Assembly (NCBI GenBank): GCA_020636905.1
Contig: JACJWX010000009.1
Location: forward strand, 49,110-113,109
Source of the DNA: Actinomycetota bacterium
GTDB lineage: Bacteria; Actinomycetota; Thermoleophilia; Miltoncostaeales; Miltoncostaeaceae
Direction: 5' to 3'
DNA length: 64,000 nt
The notes under the pieces were generated by a model that saw nothing but the letters and a program-made list of their open reading frames with translations, was not told the DNA's origin and ran no database searches. Positions 47,689 through 55,804 of the stretch are shown here, in pieces (position 1 is the first letter of the stretch; the number at the start of each line of letters is the position of its first letter). A program made the position numbers and the translations under genes.

Positions 47689-49139
47689 TCGGTGATCAGT
47701 GCCTTCTCCTGGTACGTCTCGTAGTCGGTGTTGACCGACCACAGGTCGTTCCCGGCGTCTCCGGCGATGTTCTCGGCCACGAGCATGCCCATCAGGATGG
47801 AGTGGTCCTGGTTGTTGTACTTGAAGGCGCCGTAGCGCCCGATCGGCCACAGGCCGTGAATCGATTCCAGGTGGGACTCCACCACCGTGAGCCGGTCGCG
47901 GTAGCCGCGGGAGTAGACCGGGTAGCAGCGGCGCAACCGTTCGACGTGCCCGCGCTCGACCGCCGCGCCCCGCAGCAGGCCCGTTCGCGTGAGCTCTCGC
48001 GTCGCCAGCTCGATCAGGGCGGCGTCGTCGCTCCGCCACAGGTCGTCCTCGTCGTAGGCCCAGTACTCGCAGGCCAGGATCGTGGTGCGGCGATCACGGT
48101 AGAGGTCGGGAACCCAGTTCCGGAAGTTGGTGAGACGCCCCATCTGCATGTCGGCCGAGTGGAGGTACATCCACTGGTCGGGGAAGAGGTCCGACCGATC
48201 GACCTCCAGGAACACGATCAGCGTGTTCCGGAACCGCAGGTGTGCCGCCGCGTCGGTGACCTCGGCGGGGACGTCCGGCAGTCCCTTCAGCAGCAGCGTG
48301 ATGGGCATCGTCGACACGACGTGGTCGTAGGACGCCACCTCGCCGGTCTCGGTCTCGATTCCTGAGACCCTGCCGTCGTCCAGCAGCACGCGCCGCACCG
48401 GGGTCGCCATCCGGGCCCGGCCGCCGCGGTCCCGCAGCTCGTCGACCATGCGCTCGTACACGCGCCCGGTTCCTCCGTGCGGATAGGCGAACCGGTCCAC
48501 CAGGGTCTTGTGGGTGTTGTTGCGCCCGGACTTCAGGGCGTTGACGATCGCCCCGGCGAGCGAGAGACCCTTGATGCGCTGGGCGGCGAAGTCGGCGTCC
48601 AGCTCCGTGCAGGGGATCCCCCACAGCTTCTCGGAGTACGTCCTGAAGAAGATCTCGTACAGCCGGCGACCGAATCGTCCGACGACCCAGCGCTCGAACG
48701 AGCCGTCCTGCTCCGTCGGACGGAGCCGTTCGCGCGCGTAGTCCGCGACGCACCGCGCCGCTTCGAGGGGCCCGAGGTGGCGGAGTGCCTGGCCCGGCTG
48801 GAGCGGGTACTGGAAGAGTTTGCCGCGGTAGTGGATGCGGGTGAGGCGATCGACCATCGCGTAGTCGGTTCCGACGATCGACAACCAGAGGCTGTTGATG
48901 CGTCGATCGGACGAGAAGAACCGGTGCGGGCCGAGGTCGACGCGCTGGCCCCACAACTCGATGGTGCGGGCGAGCCCACCGACCGCGTCGCTCGCCTCGT
49001 AGAGGTCCACCTGGACGCCGCGCCGCGCGAGTTCGAGCGCCGCGGTGGCCCCGGCAGGCCCCGCCCCGACCACGGCCACCCGCCCGTCACCGCCGGGGGA
49101 GCGCCGAACGAAGCGCCTGCCGGTCGTGCCCACGTCCAT
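47673..49139 (-). CDS. FAD-dependent oxidoreductase (UDP-galactopyranose mutase / amine-oxidase-like)
   Basis: A 488-residue flavoprotein. The dinucleotide fold reads VAVVGAGPAGATAALELAR and the following VGGLARTIELWGQRVDLGPH is the FAD-contact motif of protoporphyrinogen oxidase, phytoene desaturase and UDP-galactopyranose mutase relatives. A later YPHGGTGRVYERMVDEL and the C-terminal IHGLWPIGRYGAFKYNNQDH close the FAD site. The latter resembles mutase-like proteins of glycan clusters. The ATG at 49139 has GAGAGGA upstream. With membrane glycosyltransferases around it, sugar-nucleotide modification is the best guess. Confidence 0.85.
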   Translation of the reverse strand: MDVGTTGRRFVRRSPGGDGRVAVVGAGPAGATAALELARRGVQVDLYEASDAVGGLARTIELWGQRVDLGPHRFFSSDRRINSLWLSIVGTDYAMVDRLTRIHYRGKLFQYPLQPGQALRHLGPLEAARCVADYARERLRPTEQDGSFERWVVGRFGRRLYEIFFRTYSEKLWGIPCTELDADFAAQRIKGLSLAGAIVNALKSGRNNTHKTLVDRFAYPHGGTGRVYERMVDELRDRGGRARMATPVRRVLLDDGRVSGIETETGEVASYDHVVSTMPITLLLKGLPDVPAEVTDAAAHLRFRNTLIVFLEVDRSDLFPDQWMYLHSADMQMGRLTNFRNWVPDLYRDRRTTILACEYWAYDEDDLWRSDDAALIELATRELTRTGLLRGAAVERGHVERLRRCYPVYSRGYRDRLTVVESHLESIHGLWPIGRYGAFKYNNQDHSILMGMLVAENIAGDAGNDLWSVNTDYETYQEKALITEAGLS

Positions 49140-49204
49140 AGGATTCCTCTCCCGACCGCTGATCGAGTCGATGTCGCGCCGGCCTGCCACCCCGTGCCGG
49201 TACC

Positions 49205-49210
49205 TATACT
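49205..49210 (+). promoter_or_regulatory. -10 box TATACT driving a leaderless upstream ORF
   Basis: TATACT is the best -10 match in the window. It ends six bases before a GTG (49217) that opens a 25-codon reading frame ahead of the glycosyltransferase-like gene. Confidence 0.5.
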
Positions 49211-49216
49211 CGCCGG

Positions 49217-49294
49217 GTGTCGGTGCCCCACCGCCCCCAAACCGCTGCACACCATAGAGACGCGCCGCCGCCTCGCATAAGCGCGGACCTCTGA
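49217..49294 (+). CDS. Possible leaderless upstream ORF (25 codons)
   Basis: Starting at a GTG six bases after a TATACT box, this frame encodes 25 residues beginning MSVPHRPQTAAHHRD and ends with TGA only three bases before the ATG of the glycosyltransferase-like gene. Both are in the same frame, so a ribosome ending here could restart one codon later. The main gene has no good ribosome site of its own, which fits termination-reinitiation. The peptide resembles no family, so its function, if any, is regulatory. Confidence 0.4.
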   Translation: MSVPHRPQTAAHHRDAPPPRISADL

Positions 49295-49297
49295 CCG

Positions 49298-50902
49298 ATG
49301 GAAGGATCTGGCGAAATCATCGGGTCGGTGCTGCGGCGCTGGTACGCCCTCGCCGCGCTGGCGGTCGTGACCGGGATCGGCGGTGCCCTGGCGTGGGTCT
49401 CTCGCGACCAGGTCAACCCGGACGGCGTGGCCTACGTGTCTGTGGCGCGCCACTACGGATCGCTGGAGCTCCGCGCCGCGGTGAACGGCTACTGGTCCCC
49501 GTTACTCTCGTGGCTGCTCACGCCGTTCACCTGGCTCCCCGTGGAACCACTGCACGCCGCGCGTCTCATCGCGCTCGTGCTGGTCCTGATCGTGGTGGTC
49601 GTGGTGCTGCGGCTGGGCGCCCCGGGCGTGACCACACGGCTCAGCGAGTGGACGATGTTCGCCTTCGCGAGCGTGCTCGGGGTGAGCCTCGCCTACTGGG
49701 CCACGGGCCTGGTGACGCCGGACTTCCTGGCGGGGGTCGTGTTCGTGCTCGCCCTCGTGGCGCTGGGACGGCACCTGCAGTCGCCGTCGCGCACCACCGC
49801 GATCCGGCTTGGCGTGTGCCTGGCGTTGCTCTACTTCGCCAAGTCCCCGGGATTGTTCGTCGGGCTCGCCATGCTCGGCGTGGTCGCGGCGCGTGATCTG
49901 CGCGCGGACGGTCGTCGGCGCCTCGACCGCACGACGCTTGTCGCCGGCGCGGCGTTCCTGGCGCCGGTGATCGCGTGGGTGGCCCTGATCTCGGTGAAGT
50001 ACCACCGCCTCACCATCTCCACCGCCTCGCAGTACAACTGGCGGCTGGCGGGTCCCGGGCCGCCGACGCACCCGAGCCTGCTGCCCGGGTACCACCCGCC
50101 GGTCAACAGCGGCGACGTATGGGTCTGGGACGATCCGAGCTGGTTGGAGCTCCCCCGCTGGAGCGCCACCGACCATGTCACGTACTTCGCGACGCACGTG
50201 GTGTCGGGGATCAACTCGGGGCTGACGTCGCTCACCACGTCGTCGCTGCTGCTCGTGATCGGCATGTTCGCCGGGCTGACGGTGACGCTGCCGCGGGCCT
50301 GGCGGGGGGTGCGGGCCGCCCTGATCGCTGGCGGAGTCGTGCTCGTCTTCGCTCACGCGATCACCATCATGGAGCCGCGCTACCTGTGGATGGTCGGGGT
50401 GCCCCTGCTCGCCGCCCCCGTGCTGCTCATCCGATTCGCGCCGGCGACGCGTGGACTGCTGGGGATCCTGGCCTTCGCCGCCGTCCAGCTCATCGCGTCG
50501 CTGATCCTGCTGTTCACCATCACGGTCCCCCAGCAGCGGGTCGAGCAGGGCGGGCTCCGCACCATGGCGCGCGACTCCCGAGCGGTCGTGCCGCCGGGAT
50601 CACGCGTCGCCGGTCCCCAGGGCTCCACCTATGCCTACTGCTACTTCGCCGGGATGTCCTGCGTCGCCACTTACGTGCTGTCCGGCGATCCCGCGACCGA
50701 CGCCGCGGCCATCAGCGACATGCGCGCGCACGACGTGCGGTACTACGTGTCGTTCAACAACGAGGGCCCCACACCCGAGCTTCCGGTGGTGTTCCAGGAG
50801 GTCGCCCCCGGGCGGAGCTGCTACAACGCGGCGCTCGGCCATGGCGTGCCGTGCAACGAACCGCCGCTGGTGATCTACGACCTCGCGCCGGGACCCGCCT
50901 GA
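49298..50902 (+). CDS. Multi-spanning glycosyltransferase-like (GT-C type) membrane protein
   Basis: A 534-residue protein with about 10-12 membrane helices and a C-terminal extracytoplasmic domain of roughly 120 residues. The first loop holds an acidic motif, NPDGVAYVSVARHY, in the place where GT-C glycosyltransferases such as ArnT/PMT keep a catalytic Asp. A TPDFLAG motif follows in a second loop, also typical. The C-terminal domain has four Cys (YCYFAGMSC, RSCYNA, VPCNE) that could form disulfides. It probably transfers a sugar from a polyprenyl carrier to an envelope glycan or protein. The ATG has little ribosome-site signal. Confidence 0.75.
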   Translation: MEGSGEIIGSVLRRWYALAALAVVTGIGGALAWVSRDQVNPDGVAYVSVARHYGSLELRAAVNGYWSPLLSWLLTPFTWLPVEPLHAARLIALVLVLIVVVVVLRLGAPGVTTRLSEWTMFAFASVLGVSLAYWATGLVTPDFLAGVVFVLALVALGRHLQSPSRTTAIRLGVCLALLYFAKSPGLFVGLAMLGVVAARDLRADGRRRLDRTTLVAGAAFLAPVIAWVALISVKYHRLTISTASQYNWRLAGPGPPTHPSLLPGYHPPVNSGDVWVWDDPSWLELPRWSATDHVTYFATHVVSGINSGLTSLTTSSLLLVIGMFAGLTVTLPRAWRGVRAALIAGGVVLVFAHAITIMEPRYLWMVGVPLLAAPVLLIRFAPATRGLLGILAFAAVQLIASLILLFTITVPQQRVEQGGLRTMARDSRAVVPPGSRVAGPQGSTYAYCYFAGMSCVATYVLSGDPATDAAAISDMRAHDVRYYVSFNNEGPTPELPVVFQEVAPGRSCYNAALGHGVPCNEPPLVIYDLAPGPA

Positions 50903-50917
50903 GCGGATGCGCCGGGG

Positions 50918-51853
50918 TCAGCCGCCCAGGTCGGCCAGCGCGAGCGCCCGTTCCACGAACTCGTCGAAATCCATGTCGGCCGCGCGGGCCGCGGCCGGGA
51001 GCAGGCTGGTGTCGGTCATGCCCGGAATCGCGTTCAGCTCGAGCACCCACAGCGCCCCGTCCGGATCGAGCATCATGTCGATACGACCGAACCCGCGGCA
51101 GCCGATGGCCCGATAGCAGTTGAGTGCCAGCGCCGACGCCTCGGCGGCGACGTCGTCCGGGATCGGGGCCGGCGCCCGGAGTTCGGTCGCACCCGGTGTG
51201 TACCTGGACTCGAAGTCGTAGAAGTCGCTCTGCGGGACGGCCTCCACCACGGGGAGCGCGCGGGGGTCGTCGGTGCCGAGCACCGAGACCGAGAGCTCGC
51301 GGCCCGCAACGAACGCCTCGAGCATGACGCGGTCGTCGTAGCTCAACGCGCTCAGGAGTGCCTGCGGCAGATGCGCGGGATCCTTGATGACCGAGATACC
51401 GAGGGCCGATCCCTGACGGACCGGCTTCACCACCAGCGGCATCCCCAGGCGCTCCATGATGTCGCCCATCGTGTCCGCGGCGCCGAGTTCGCGGAAGGCG
51501 TCCTCGGAGAAGGCGAACCACGCCGGCGTCCGAATCCCCGCGTTCTCGAAGATGGCCTTCGTGATGGCCTTGTCCATCGATCGCTGGCAGGCCAGCACAC
51601 CGGACCCGGTGTACGGGATCTCCAGGATCTCGAGGAGTTCCTGCACCGTGCCGTCCTCGCCGCCCTTCCCGTGCATCGCGACGAAGGCCACGTCGGGGCG
51701 CTCCTCGCGGAGGATCTTCACCAGCCGCTGATCGGCGTCGACCGGGAGCACCGTGTGGCCCAGCCGACGCAACGCCGCCTCGACGTTGCTCGCCGAGCGG
51801 AGGCTGACCTCCCGCTCGAGTGAGCGCCCACCCTTGAGCACGGCGACCTTCAC
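50918..51853 (-). CDS. ddl: D-alanine--D-alanine ligase
   Basis: Ddl makes the D-Ala-D-Ala dipeptide of peptidoglycan with ATP. The 311-residue ATP-grasp protein has KGGRSLEREVSLRSA at the start, FVAMHGKGGEDGT, the ATP loop PLVVKPVRQGSALGIS, YDDRVMLEAFVAGRE, and the metal site GFGRIDMMLDPDG with LWVLELNAIPGMT. The FYDFESRYTPG omega loop has Tyr at the specificity region; I cannot judge D-Ala versus D-Lac choice by eye. The GTG at 51853 overlaps the aminotransferase stop (GTGA), so the two are translationally coupled. Confidence 0.94.
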   Translation of the reverse strand: MKVAVLKGGRSLEREVSLRSASNVEAALRRLGHTVLPVDADQRLVKILREERPDVAFVAMHGKGGEDGTVQELLEILEIPYTGSGVLACQRSMDKAITKAIFENAGIRTPAWFAFSEDAFRELGAADTMGDIMERLGMPLVVKPVRQGSALGISVIKDPAHLPQALLSALSYDDRVMLEAFVAGRELSVSVLGTDDPRALPVVEAVPQSDFYDFESRYTPGATELRAPAPIPDDVAAEASALALNCYRAIGCRGFGRIDMMLDPDGALWVLELNAIPGMTDTSLLPAAARAADMDFDEFVERALALADLGG

Positions 51854-53139
51854 TCCGAACCACCAAGCGCGCGGCGGAGTTCCATGGTCTGTTCGATGGC
51901 CTGGCCGATGCGCTGGATCCCCTCGACGAGGACGTCCTCGGGGGCGCCCGAGAAGTTGAGACGCATGCTGTGGCGGCCACGCCCGTCCAGGAAGGCCGCC
52001 TCGCCCGGCACGAACGCCACCTTCTGCCGTTCGATGGCCCGGGCGAGCAACTCCGCCGTGTCGATGTAGTCGGGCAGCGTCGCCCACACGAACAGTCCCC
52101 CCGCGGGACGGGTCCAGCTCGCCTCGGCGGGGAACTCGGCGTCGAGGGCTCCGAGGAGGGCATCGCGCCTGCTGCGATAGATCGTGTTGAGGCGCTGCAC
52201 GTGTTCCCGCCAGTCGGTGCGCTTCAGGTACTCCACCACGAACCGCTGGGTCATGGTGGCGGTCCCCAGATCGGCGGCCTGCTTGCTGAGGTTCATCTTC
52301 CGCAGCACCTGGCCGGGCGCCGCGACCCACCCCACCCTGAGCCCGGGGGCCAGGATCTTCGAGAACGTGGAGAGGTGGAGCACCCACCCTTCGCCGCCGT
52401 CGAGTTCCCACAAGGTCGGGAGCGGATCGCCTTCGAACCGGACGTAGCCGTACGGGTTGTCCTCGATGATGAGCAGTTCGCGTTCGCGAGCGAGTTCGAT
52501 GAGCCGCCGCCGCCGTTCGAGCGACATCGTGACGCCGCCGGGGTTGTGGAAGGTGGGGATCGTGTAGATGAGCTTCGGCGGCGTGCCCTCGGCCGTCAGG
52601 CGGTCGATCTCGGCCTCGGCCTGGTCGACCAGCATCCCGTCCTCGTCGATGGGGACGTGCACGACGCGGGCCTCGTAGGTCGTCAGGCTCGGGACGGCGC
52701 CCGGGTAGGTGGGCCCCTCGGCCAGCACCACGTCACCCGGGTTGGTGAAGGTGCGCACCGACAGGTCGATGGCCTGCTGCCCGCCGGCCGTCACGATGAT
52801 GTCGTCCGGATGCGCCTCGGCGCCTCCGTAGGCCATGATCTCGCAGATCCGCTCCCGGAGCTCCGCGAGACCCTCGGTCGGCCCGTACTGCAGCGAACTG
52901 GCCCGGTGGTCGCGGGCGATGGCGGCCCATACGTCGTCGAACACCTCGGCGGGGAACGAGGCCGTGTCGGGAAAGCCGGTGGCCAGCGAGATGATGTCCG
53001 GACGCTCGGTCAGCGACATCATGTCCCGCATCGCCGACGAGCGGATGCCCGCCGCGCGCGACGCGAACCGGCGCTCGTAGCGTTCTGGGTCGGGTGGACC
53101 GAGCCGATTGCCCGTGACCGCTCCCTTCACCGTTTCCAT
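51850..53139 (-). CDS. PLP-dependent aminotransferase (class I/II, 2-aminoadipate type)
   Basis: A 429-residue aminotransferase. DIISLATGFPDTASFPAEVF at the start and LQYGPTEGLAELRERI are typical of the LysN/KAT II/MocR-like group. PLP contacts follow in VTAGGQQAID and IPTFHNPGGVTMS, with the Schiff-base Lys in HLSTFSKILAPGLRVGW. The C-terminal SMRLNFSGAPEDVL has the carboxylate-binding Arg. It lacks the GntR domain of true MocR regulators. Its coupling to ddl raises the idea of supplying an amino acid for cell-wall synthesis, but the substrate is not determined. Confidence 0.88.
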   Translation of the reverse strand: METVKGAVTGNRLGPPDPERYERRFASRAAGIRSSAMRDMMSLTERPDIISLATGFPDTASFPAEVFDDVWAAIARDHRASSLQYGPTEGLAELRERICEIMAYGGAEAHPDDIIVTAGGQQAIDLSVRTFTNPGDVVLAEGPTYPGAVPSLTTYEARVVHVPIDEDGMLVDQAEAEIDRLTAEGTPPKLIYTIPTFHNPGGVTMSLERRRRLIELARERELLIIEDNPYGYVRFEGDPLPTLWELDGGEGWVLHLSTFSKILAPGLRVGWVAAPGQVLRKMNLSKQAADLGTATMTQRFVVEYLKRTDWREHVQRLNTIYRSRRDALLGALDAEFPAEASWTRPAGGLFVWATLPDYIDTAELLARAIERQKVAFVPGEAAFLDGRGRHSMRLNFSGAPEDVLVEGIQRIGQAIEQTMELRRALGGSE

Positions 53140-53247
53140 TGTGCGCTCGCCTCGATCACGTTCTGCACGGTAGCGCGCATCGGCGCGCCACGCGTCGTCA
53201 TCGGCATCGCGTGACCATGGGCGAGCATCGGGCCCATCGCCTGCTGG

Positions 53248-53253
53248 TACCGT
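53248..53253 (+). promoter_or_regulatory. -10 box TACCGT, leaderless start of the GtrA gene
   Basis: TACCGT fits TANNNT and ends six bases before the ATG at 53260. Confidence 0.45.
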
Positions 53254-53259
53254 TCGCTG

Positions 53260-53724
53260 ATGATGGAGTCCTCCTCGGCAGCCACCACGTCGGTCACCGG
53301 TGGCCACAAACGCGCCGTCTTCCGGCGTCCACGTCTGCGCGGCCGCAGCTCGGCGGACTGGCTTCAGCTCGTTCGATTCTGCCTGGTCGGCGCATCCGGA
53401 TACGTGGTCAATCTGGTGGTGTTCGCCGCGTTGCTCCACTGGGCCGGCGCCCACTACATGGTCGCCGCCGTCGGAGCGTTCTGCATCGCCTGGTTGAACA
53501 ATTTCGCGCTGAACCGGCACTGGACCTTCCAGGAGTCGCGCGAATCGGCCATGTCGCAGGGCATCCGCTACCTCGCGGTGAGCCTCGTGGCCCTGGGCAT
53601 CAACCTCGGCCTGCTGCATCTGCTCGTCGTCGCCGGAATGGCCGAGGTGCTGGCCCAGGCGATCGCGGTGCTGCTGGTCACTCCGGTGGCCTTTCTGCTC
53701 AACCGGCGCTGGGCGTTCCGCTGA
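53260..53724 (+). CDS. GtrA-family membrane protein
   Basis: A 154-residue protein with four membrane helices, VRFCLVGASGYVVNLVVFAA marking the first. The conserved pattern of the family follows: FCIAWLNNFALNRHWTF after helix 2 and VAFLLNRRWAFR at the C-terminus. GtrA proteins are proposed to flip polyprenyl-phosphate-linked glucose or related donors for envelope glycosylation, which agrees with the surrounding glycosyltransferase-like genes. The start is fixed by the -10 box; a second ATG follows at once. About 35 basic residues precede helix 1. Confidence 0.9.
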   Translation: MMESSSAATTSVTGGHKRAVFRRPRLRGRSSADWLQLVRFCLVGASGYVVNLVVFAALLHWAGAHYMVAAVGAFCIAWLNNFALNRHWTFQESRESAMSQGIRYLAVSLVALGINLGLLHLLVVAGMAEVLAQAIAVLLVTPVAFLLNRRWAFR

Positions 53725-53956
53725 GGACTCCCACCGGCTGACACCGATGCGGCTTCGTCGGGGACGGCAATGAGCGCGCCCGCGTGGCGCGCGGCGGACC
53801 ACCCGACTGCGGGTTCCGGAACCGCGCGCCGCCGCCGCACCGGGGATCGCCGTACCATCGCCCCGGCGAGGCTGTCACGAGCCGTGGAGCGCGGACGGTG
53901 ACGCGGGGATCGGCACAGGACGATCGGGCATCGATGCGGCGTGCGGGCAGATCAGG
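53725..53956. other. Intergenic stretch upstream of the PepSY-like/GT membrane gene
   Basis: These 232 bases contain a TACCAT box (53853-53858) that could start a leader of about 90 bases, and a 44-codon ATG frame at 53770 with no coding character. I see no tRNA, no terminator with a strong stem and no repeat. It is probably the promoter and leader of the next gene. Confidence 0.4.
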
Positions 53957-55804
53957 GTGGGTGGCGTGATCGGCCGTCGACGGTACGACGGCGGAACCGG
54001 GTTCGCCGGCCGCGTCGCCGTGGGCGTGGCCGCCCTGGTGGTCGCCCTGAGCTGGGGGCACACCGCAAGCGCGCAACCCGCCGCCCAGCAGCCCACCACT
54101 CCTGCCCAGGCGATCAGCGCCGTGCAGGAGGTCGTCGACGCATTCGCCACCGACGCGACACGGCTTCGCGACGAACTGCATCGCACCGAGTCGGTCATCC
54201 GGAACACCTCGTCGCTGGACGATGCGGAGGTGCTGGCGATCGCCGAGGGGAATCCGAAGGTCGAGGATTGGATCGCCGACCACCCCGTGACGCGCACGAC
54301 GCCGTCCTACGACCGCGAGAAAGACCAGCACACGGTCTGGTTCGTCGCGAAGCGGGACGACGGCAAAGAGGTCACCGAGGCCCAGATCATCATCGACGAC
54401 GAGAGCGGCGAGATCACCGAGGTGCGCACCGGCCCGCAGGTGGCCTGGATGATGGCCCGGGGCTACGACGGGTCGTTCGGCCGAGCCCTCAACCGGCCCG
54501 TGGTGTGGCTGACGTTCTGCGCGCTGTTCCTCGTCCCGCTGATCGACCCGCGGCGGATCGCATCCTTCCGGACGCTCGACCTGCTCGCCCTGCTGTCGTT
54601 CAGCCTCTCGCTGATCTGGTTCAACCGGGGCGAGATCTTCACGTCGGTGCCGCTCGTCTACCCGCCGATGGTCTACCTGCTGGCCCGGCTCGTATGGATC
54701 GGACTCGCACGAGGACGCGGGCCCGACGGCCCCGCGATGCCGCCGCGATCGCGGCCGGACTTCCCGGGATGGGCGCCCACCTGGTTGCTCACGACCGCCC
54801 TCGCGGTCGCGGCGGGACTGCGCTACGGCCTGAACGCCTTCAACGCCAACGTCATCGACGTCGGGTACGCGGGGGTCATCGGCGCCGACCGGATCATGCA
54901 CGGCATGACCCCGTACGGCACCTTCCCGTCGGACTGCGCGCGGTGCGACACCTACGGACCGTTCACGTACATCACCTACATCCCGTTCGAGGCGGTGATG
55001 CCGTGGGAGGGCCGCTGGAACGCGCTTCCAGCGGCCCACGGCGCGGCCACGATGTTCGACCTCGCCTGCGTGGCGGGACTCGTACTCCTCGGCCGCCGCG
55101 CCGGTGATTGGCGCCTGGGGCTGGCGCTCGGCCTCGCCTGGATGGCGCATCCGTTCACCGCGTACAGCCTGGAGAGCAACAGCAACGACTCGCTGGTCGC
55201 CGCGGCCCTCATCTGGGGGCTCGCGCTGATGTTCACCCCGATGATGCGCGGGCTGGCACTCGGGCTCGCCGTCGCGGCGAAGTTCGGCCCGGCGATCCTG
55301 GTGTTCCTGTGGTGGCGGCGCCCATTCCCGCGACGCGGGGCACCGGACGAACCGTGGCGGTTCCTCGGGGGTGTCGCGCTGGCCGCGGTCCTGACGGGCT
55401 GGGTGCTGCTGCTCGACGGGGACGACGGGATCCGGGCGTTCTGGTCACGGACCATCGGATACCAGCTCGACCGGGACTCGCCGTTCAGCATCTGGGGGCA
55501 GCACCCCGGGTTGCGCCCGCTGCAGCTGGCGCTCACCGTGGGAGTGGCCGTCGCGGCCGTGGCGCTCGCGCGGTGGCCGCGGCGCCTGGACGTCCTGTCG
55601 TTCACGGCACTGTCGGGGGCGCTGATGGTCGGCACCCAGCTCACCCTCACCCACTGGTTCTACCTCTACATCCCCTGGTTCCTGCCCTTCGCTCTCGTCG
55701 CCATGGTCCCCAGGTGGCCGGGCGCGAGGCCCGCGGAGACCACGCCGGCGACGCCATCCCCGCCGCGGGAACCGCACACGTCCACCACGGCGGCGACACC
55801 GTGA
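53957..55804 (+). CDS. Membrane glycosyltransferase-like protein with N-terminal PepSY-like domain
   Basis: A 615-residue protein in two parts. After a signal or first helix (VAVGVAALVVALSW) comes an extracytoplasmic region of about 130 residues with an EVLAIAEGNPKVEDWIADHP segment and VWFVAKRDDGKEVTEAQIII followed by DDESGEITEVRTG, which reads like a PepSY domain. The rest (about 180-600) has ten or so helices and resembles DUF2029/GT87-type mannosyltransferases, with FNANVIDVGYAGVIGADRIM in the first large loop. This combination is unusual. A GTG at 53966 is an alternative start. It overlaps the next gene by four bases. Confidence 0.7.
   Translation: MGGVIGRRRYDGGTGFAGRVAVGVAALVVALSWGHTASAQPAAQQPTTPAQAISAVQEVVDAFATDATRLRDELHRTESVIRNTSSLDDAEVLAIAEGNPKVEDWIADHPVTRTTPSYDREKDQHTVWFVAKRDDGKEVTEAQIIIDDESGEITEVRTGPQVAWMMARGYDGSFGRALNRPVVWLTFCALFLVPLIDPRRIASFRTLDLLALLSFSLSLIWFNRGEIFTSVPLVYPPMVYLLARLVWIGLARGRGPDGPAMPPRSRPDFPGWAPTWLLTTALAVAAGLRYGLNAFNANVIDVGYAGVIGADRIMHGMTPYGTFPSDCARCDTYGPFTYITYIPFEAVMPWEGRWNALPAAHGAATMFDLACVAGLVLLGRRAGDWRLGLALGLAWMAHPFTAYSLESNSNDSLVAAALIWGLALMFTPMMRGLALGLAVAAKFGPAILVFLWWRRPFPRRGAPDEPWRFLGGVALAAVLTGWVLLLDGDDGIRAFWSRTIGYQLDRDSPFSIWGQHPGLRPLQLALTVGVAVAAVALARWPRRLDVLSFTALSGALMVGTQLTLTHWFYLYIPWFLPFALVAMVPRWPGARPAETTPATPSPPREPHTSTTAATP

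Noticed and set aside
53770..53904. A 44-codon frame in the spacer after gtrA
   Set aside because: It is Arg/Ala-rich with no ribosome site, no correctly spaced -10 box and no recognisable pattern; it is more likely leader sequence.
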